DNA from: Brachionus plicatilis
Taxonomy: Eukaryota > Rotifera > Eurotatoria > Ploima > Brachionidae
Reading direction: 5' to 3'
NCBI GenBank assembly: GCA_010279815.1
Contig: QEOQ01000207.1
Span: 1,580,078 to 1,644,077, forward strand
DNA length: 64,000 nucleotides
Shown: positions 60,401 to 64,000 of the stretch, one piece after another
Numbering within the stretch: position 1 is the stretch's first letter
Layout: each line of letters begins with the position of its first letter
The notes under the pieces: model-generated
The model's input: only the letters and a program-made list of their open reading frames with translations
Told to the model about the DNA's origin: nothing
Database searches by the model: none
Translations under genes and position numbers: made by a program

Positions 60401-60437
60401 CGACGCGTTTCGACCGATAGGCCTTCTTCAGGATCTA
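60401..60437 (-). ncRNA. Hammerhead-ribozyme-like motif of Penelope-like elements
   Basis: The minus strand reads CCTGAAGA, then AGGCC TATC GGTC, then GAAACGCGTC. These correspond to the hammerhead core CUGANGA, a short stem II (GGCC/GGTC with one G-T pair and a bulged A), the GAAA block, and a very short palindromic stem III (ACGCGT) ending in the UC cleavage context. This compact form with minimal stem III is known from Penelope-like retroelement terminal repeats. It lies ~235 bp downstream of an endonuclease remnant on the same strand. Activity is not claimed. Confidence 0.6.
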
Positions 60438-60671
60438 GATGACCGAGTATTACAATTTTTTAACAATTTATTTATTATGAAAAAATGAAAAAGGAAAAAA
60501 ATTTTTTGAATTTTAGAAAAAAAGAAAAACTTATTATACTTCATTTTTAAGAATAAAAATTATAAAATTTTTTCATTATTTGAAATAATAACTAAATTTA
60601 ATTTACAATTAAACAATGAATTTAAGAAAATGTTAAGGTTCTAATTTTATCCAACTTATAGATTTTTTTAT

Positions 60672-60968
60672 TTAAAATTGGAATTTAATGAATAAATTAA
60701 TTAAATCGGCTTCAGTTGATTTTCTTATGAAATCATTATCAATATTTGATTTGAATATTGAAAAAGAAAAATCTTTATCAGTGTGACCATCTAAATTGAA
60801 ATGAATTGAGACTTCGGAACATTTGTCAAAATTACAGAGCGATTTTCTTATATTTTTTCTAAACTTATTTATTGTGTATAAATGTTCTAAAATTCTTTTT
60901 CTAGCTGATCTTTTCGATTCCCAGATGTAAAATTCTTTACATTTTAAACACTTAATTATATAAACTAT
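60672..60968 (-). mobile_element. Penelope-like retroelement remnant: GIY-YIG endonuclease fragment
   Basis: From 60968 the minus strand is open for 98 codons to a TAA at 60674-60672, with no ATG at its start, so it is a fragment. It begins IVYIIKCLKCKEFYIWES, the GIY-YIG pattern of Penelope-like elements (YII-C-x2-C-x3-YIG-E), with Trp replacing the Gly. Next come KRSARKRILEHLYTI (the Arg and His of the catalytic region) and FNLDGHTDKDFSFSIF (the later conserved GH). No reverse transcriptase part lies upstream within the window. It is a 5'-truncated, inactive copy. Confidence 0.75.
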
Positions 60969-63900
60969 TCAAAAACAATCACAGTTCAAAAATTCAAAAA
61001 TCAATTGTTATTAAGCAAGCTTGATTGTTTATTTCATGAAAAATTAATTAATTTGCAAATTTTCAAATATCAATTTTTTTATTTAGAAATATTTGGGTGA
61101 TATGATTGAATATGGTGTCCTGATTAAAATAAAGAAAGTCAAAAAAGATCAATTTAAATCTGAAAGATTTTGATATGAAAAAGACTGGAATAGCTTAGAC
61201 TGTGAATAAAGAGTGATCTAATCAAAATTTAAAATTTACTTCCAAATTTTTTAAAATCTATTTTTAAAATTTCCGTAATCATTGCTAAAAATATAATTAC
61301 ATTTTTCTTGATTAACATATGACTTCAAATTCTGTCTCAAATTATCTTAATTAGTTTTATAGTTTATTTAGAATTTTTTTTGTGATCTAATATTTTAACA
61401 TTTAATTATCCTTTTTATCTAACAAAAAATCCAATAAATCAGAAAATTATTGCCACAATCTTAATTATTCAACAATTGTTAAAATAACTTCTAAATATAG
61501 AGCTTGGTGAAACGAAAAATTGAAATACATAAAGAATTGACATTTTACGAAATTAAGATCAAATGCCGGAATGACTCAATCATGATAAAAATTTGAAATC
61601 CATTCAAAATAATAAAACTAAGATATTTCCAACAACCTCATAAATAAATATTAAAAATAAATCAAGACTGTCAAAGTAATTTGGAAAGATAGAGAGAAAT
61701 TTTAGAAAAAAAATTTTGATAACTTTCGTTTCATTTGTTTTTGATTATTTGAGCAAAATTTGATTTGAATTAGTTTCATGTACTAAATAATTAGCTTTAT
61801 TAGTTTAGTAAAAAATGTAATAAAATCAGTCAACGATTTTTCAAAGAATTTTCTTTTACAAAATAGTATTTTCAAGTTTATTTATTTCCAATATACATTT
61901 TTAAAAGCTTTTCAACAATTTTATTTTTAGATAAATAAATTAACTGTTTTAAATTGAAGGAACCATAAAGAATAATTAAAAAATTCGAGTGTAAGTTAAG
62001 TTGTTAAAAATTGATAATATAATTAAATTTTAGTACTTGATGGATTAAAAATTTGCATAACATATTTTATTGATTAAACAATATATTTTTTTTTAATTTT
62101 TATTTTTTAACAAAATAAAAAGAAAAAAAATGGAAAGAAAAAAATTGAAAAAATTATTTTTTGAATTTTTTAGGACTAATTTTAGAATAGTGTTTTTGTA
62201 CATAATTTAAAAATTAATATATTCAATCTTTTATTACTTCCTCTTGGAAGTTTCTTTAAAATTTAGATAGTATTTGTATAAATCCTGTTAAAATTAATTA
62301 ATTTTTAAAATATTTTTTTTTTAGATTGAATAATTTATTTTAAGGCATTTAATAATTACAAATTGTTAGAATTATTTTAAATATCATGTTAATTACCCAA
62401 TAATTAAATCCCTAAAAACCATGTCACACTGTTTAAAATGAAAATAAATTGAAAATTTTTATTAGCTTAGTTTAAATGATTAATGGTAAGTATCACTTGA
62501 AATTTATTACTTAGAAATCATTTAAGCAAGTAAAGTGAGCCTGAAAAGCAAAATTGTTGAAAAAAAAACCAAAAATTCGATTGATTAAAATGTGGAAAAT
62601 TAAAAGGTTCTAAATAATTAGGGTACAAATGCACATGTTTTTCCTATTCTGGTCTTAAATTAAAATTATCTCAGACAAAAATCGATATTTCTAGTTACGT
62701 TCTTTAAAAACTAAAATCAAATATCAAGATACATTTATAGTTAGAGAATTTTTTCTTTTTCAATATCACCTTTTTTGTTGTGTAAATATTTGCATTTAAA
62801 ACCAAATAATGTTCATTAATTTAAATAGTTTTCGTCTCCATTTACTTTTGAGAAAAAAATTATTACTTATTCGCAAGATTCGAAAAAAAGAGCTTCAAAA
62901 ATGTGCATATGAAAATTTATTTATAATTTTGCTTGAATAAAAAATAATAAAAATTTCCGTTTATTTCACAATTTTTTAGATAATTTTCTTATGGTTGTTT
63001 ATTTTGAGAGATAATTTTTTTTAGATGTTCATAGCACATTTTTTTAGAGCGCACCTTTGCTGCTTGGGTAAAAATTAAAAAAAATAACATCCAATTCGAG
63101 CTGATTGATTTTTTATTTAATCGAAATTTTCTTTTTAAAGAATGCAAATTTGTCTAATTTTTATGATCATTGAAAAATTTGAGGAATACCCCTAGATACT
63201 TAGTCACATAAATGAATTTTCCATCTAAAGAGACTTAAAAACATATTAAACAAAACAAAATCAAAGTTTGACTTTGTTGATTCTTTTTGTTAGGACTTAA
63301 CTTAATTAACTTTTTTTCAATTAATCTCTTTTATTTCTCAAGTAATTCGTTCTATTCATTTTCCAAAAAACCATGTCTCGGTAGAAAAGTCTGATGTTCC
63401 TTAATCAAGAATCTTAGATTTTTAATACTGAATAGATAATAAATTCATTAGAAAAAAATTTTTTCATATTCCCTTAAGAAACAATGATTTGTTAGTTAAA
63501 TTTTAATAAGATTTTAGGGTGTTTTTTTTTAATTCTACAAAAAAATTAAAAATTGGAAATTTATTTACTACTACGTTTCGTGAGATCAAATAATTGAATA
63601 GAAATTAGATTTTGTTTATTTTCTGTCCCAAATAACTAACGAGGCTAAATAAACACATTAAAGAGAATTACAGTTTTTATGCTAATCTAAAATATAATTT
63701 CTCATTTATCTCTCATTGACTAAATATTAATATTGCCGAAAATCCACCGGTTAAACACGAGATGACTTGGGCTGAATTTTAAACAAAATAATAATAATAA
63801 TCTTTTTTTGTTAACATGTCTGTAAATTTTTTTTAAAAGAGTGGAATTTACGAATAAAGTTTTCTGATGCTAATTTTTTTTTCTTGTCTATTAATTTTTT

Positions 63901-64000
63901 TATTCAAATTTATTGATTTATTTTCAATTTTCATTGAACAAGAAAATTAGATAATGAAATATTCTGATTCGATTTCATAAAAAATTTTCAATTCTTGTTA

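Larger units (their letters stand above)
59840..64000. other. 4.2-kb gene-free flank with a retroelement relic
   Basis: No host gene is seen. The only supported items are the minus-strand Penelope-like relic parts at 60401-60437 and 60672-60968. From about 61000 to the end the sequence is AT-rich, with a short (AAT)n tract near 63789 and no coding signal. Confidence 0.45.

Noticed and set aside
1..64000. Bacterial-type systems, CRISPR arrays, operons, ribosome binding sites
   Set aside because: All recognisable genes are eukaryotic and intron-bearing or long single-exon animal types. No array of equal-length repeats with spacers was seen.

Overview
This is a very AT-rich stretch of a small-genome invertebrate animal. 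Every multi-exon gene has short GT-AG introns, mostly 48-110 bp with a few of 0.7-2.3 kb. The animal assignment rests on animal-type genes: a DBHS splicing factor, NUP50, DCAF12, a rhodopsin-class GPCR and a CH-domain tail-anchored protein. There are also two cilium-linked families (FAM227 and DNAAF10/WDR92). The base composition, compact introns and a Penelope-type retroelement relic would fit a rotifer or a similar small spiralian. The species call is inference.

Layout. 0.8-5.5 kb, + strand: ribosomal protein eL42 followed by a NONO/SFPQ-type DBHS protein, whose 2.3-kb second intron carries two foldback elements. 5.5-12.4 kb: gene-poor, with one palindromic MITE and one copy of a ~560-bp dispersed repeat. 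12.4-24.4 kb, + strand: a nine-exon FAM227 (FWWh) gene, a seven-exon 1286-aa acidic disordered protein, and a six-exon 371-aa coiled-coil protein; the last two are unnamed. A decayed copy of part of the next gene lies between them. 24.4-31.5 kb, - strand: the second ~560-bp repeat copy, then a single-exon 1302-aa protein with one CH domain and a C-terminal membrane anchor. 34.4 kb: tRNA-Glu(UUC). 35.3-36.9 kb, - strand: an orphan peptide-type GPCR. 40.3-47.2 kb, - strand: GPN3 and DCAF12. 51.2-56.0 kb, - strand: KTI12 and NUP50. 56.4-57.3 kb: a cluster of MITEs with CAGAGTTG ends. 58.5-59.8 kb, + strand: DNAAF10. 59.8-64 kb: no host gene, but a minus-strand relic of a Penelope-like retroelement, made of a GIY-YIG endonuclease fragment plus a hammerhead-ribozyme-like motif.

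The genes do not form an operon-like functional unit. Loose themes are nuclear RNA and transport factors (DBHS, NUP50, GPN3, KTI12) and ciliary factors (FAM227, DNAAF10). The ends of all multi-exon genes were set by joining exons in frame at GT-AG boundaries. All joins were checked by codon phase, but none by transcript data.

The most interesting material is in the non-genic DNA: the endonuclease-plus-hammerhead relic, several near-palindromic elements inside host introns (one with a clean 8-bp target duplication), coding-like but broken segments, and a local decayed duplicate of the CH-domain gene.
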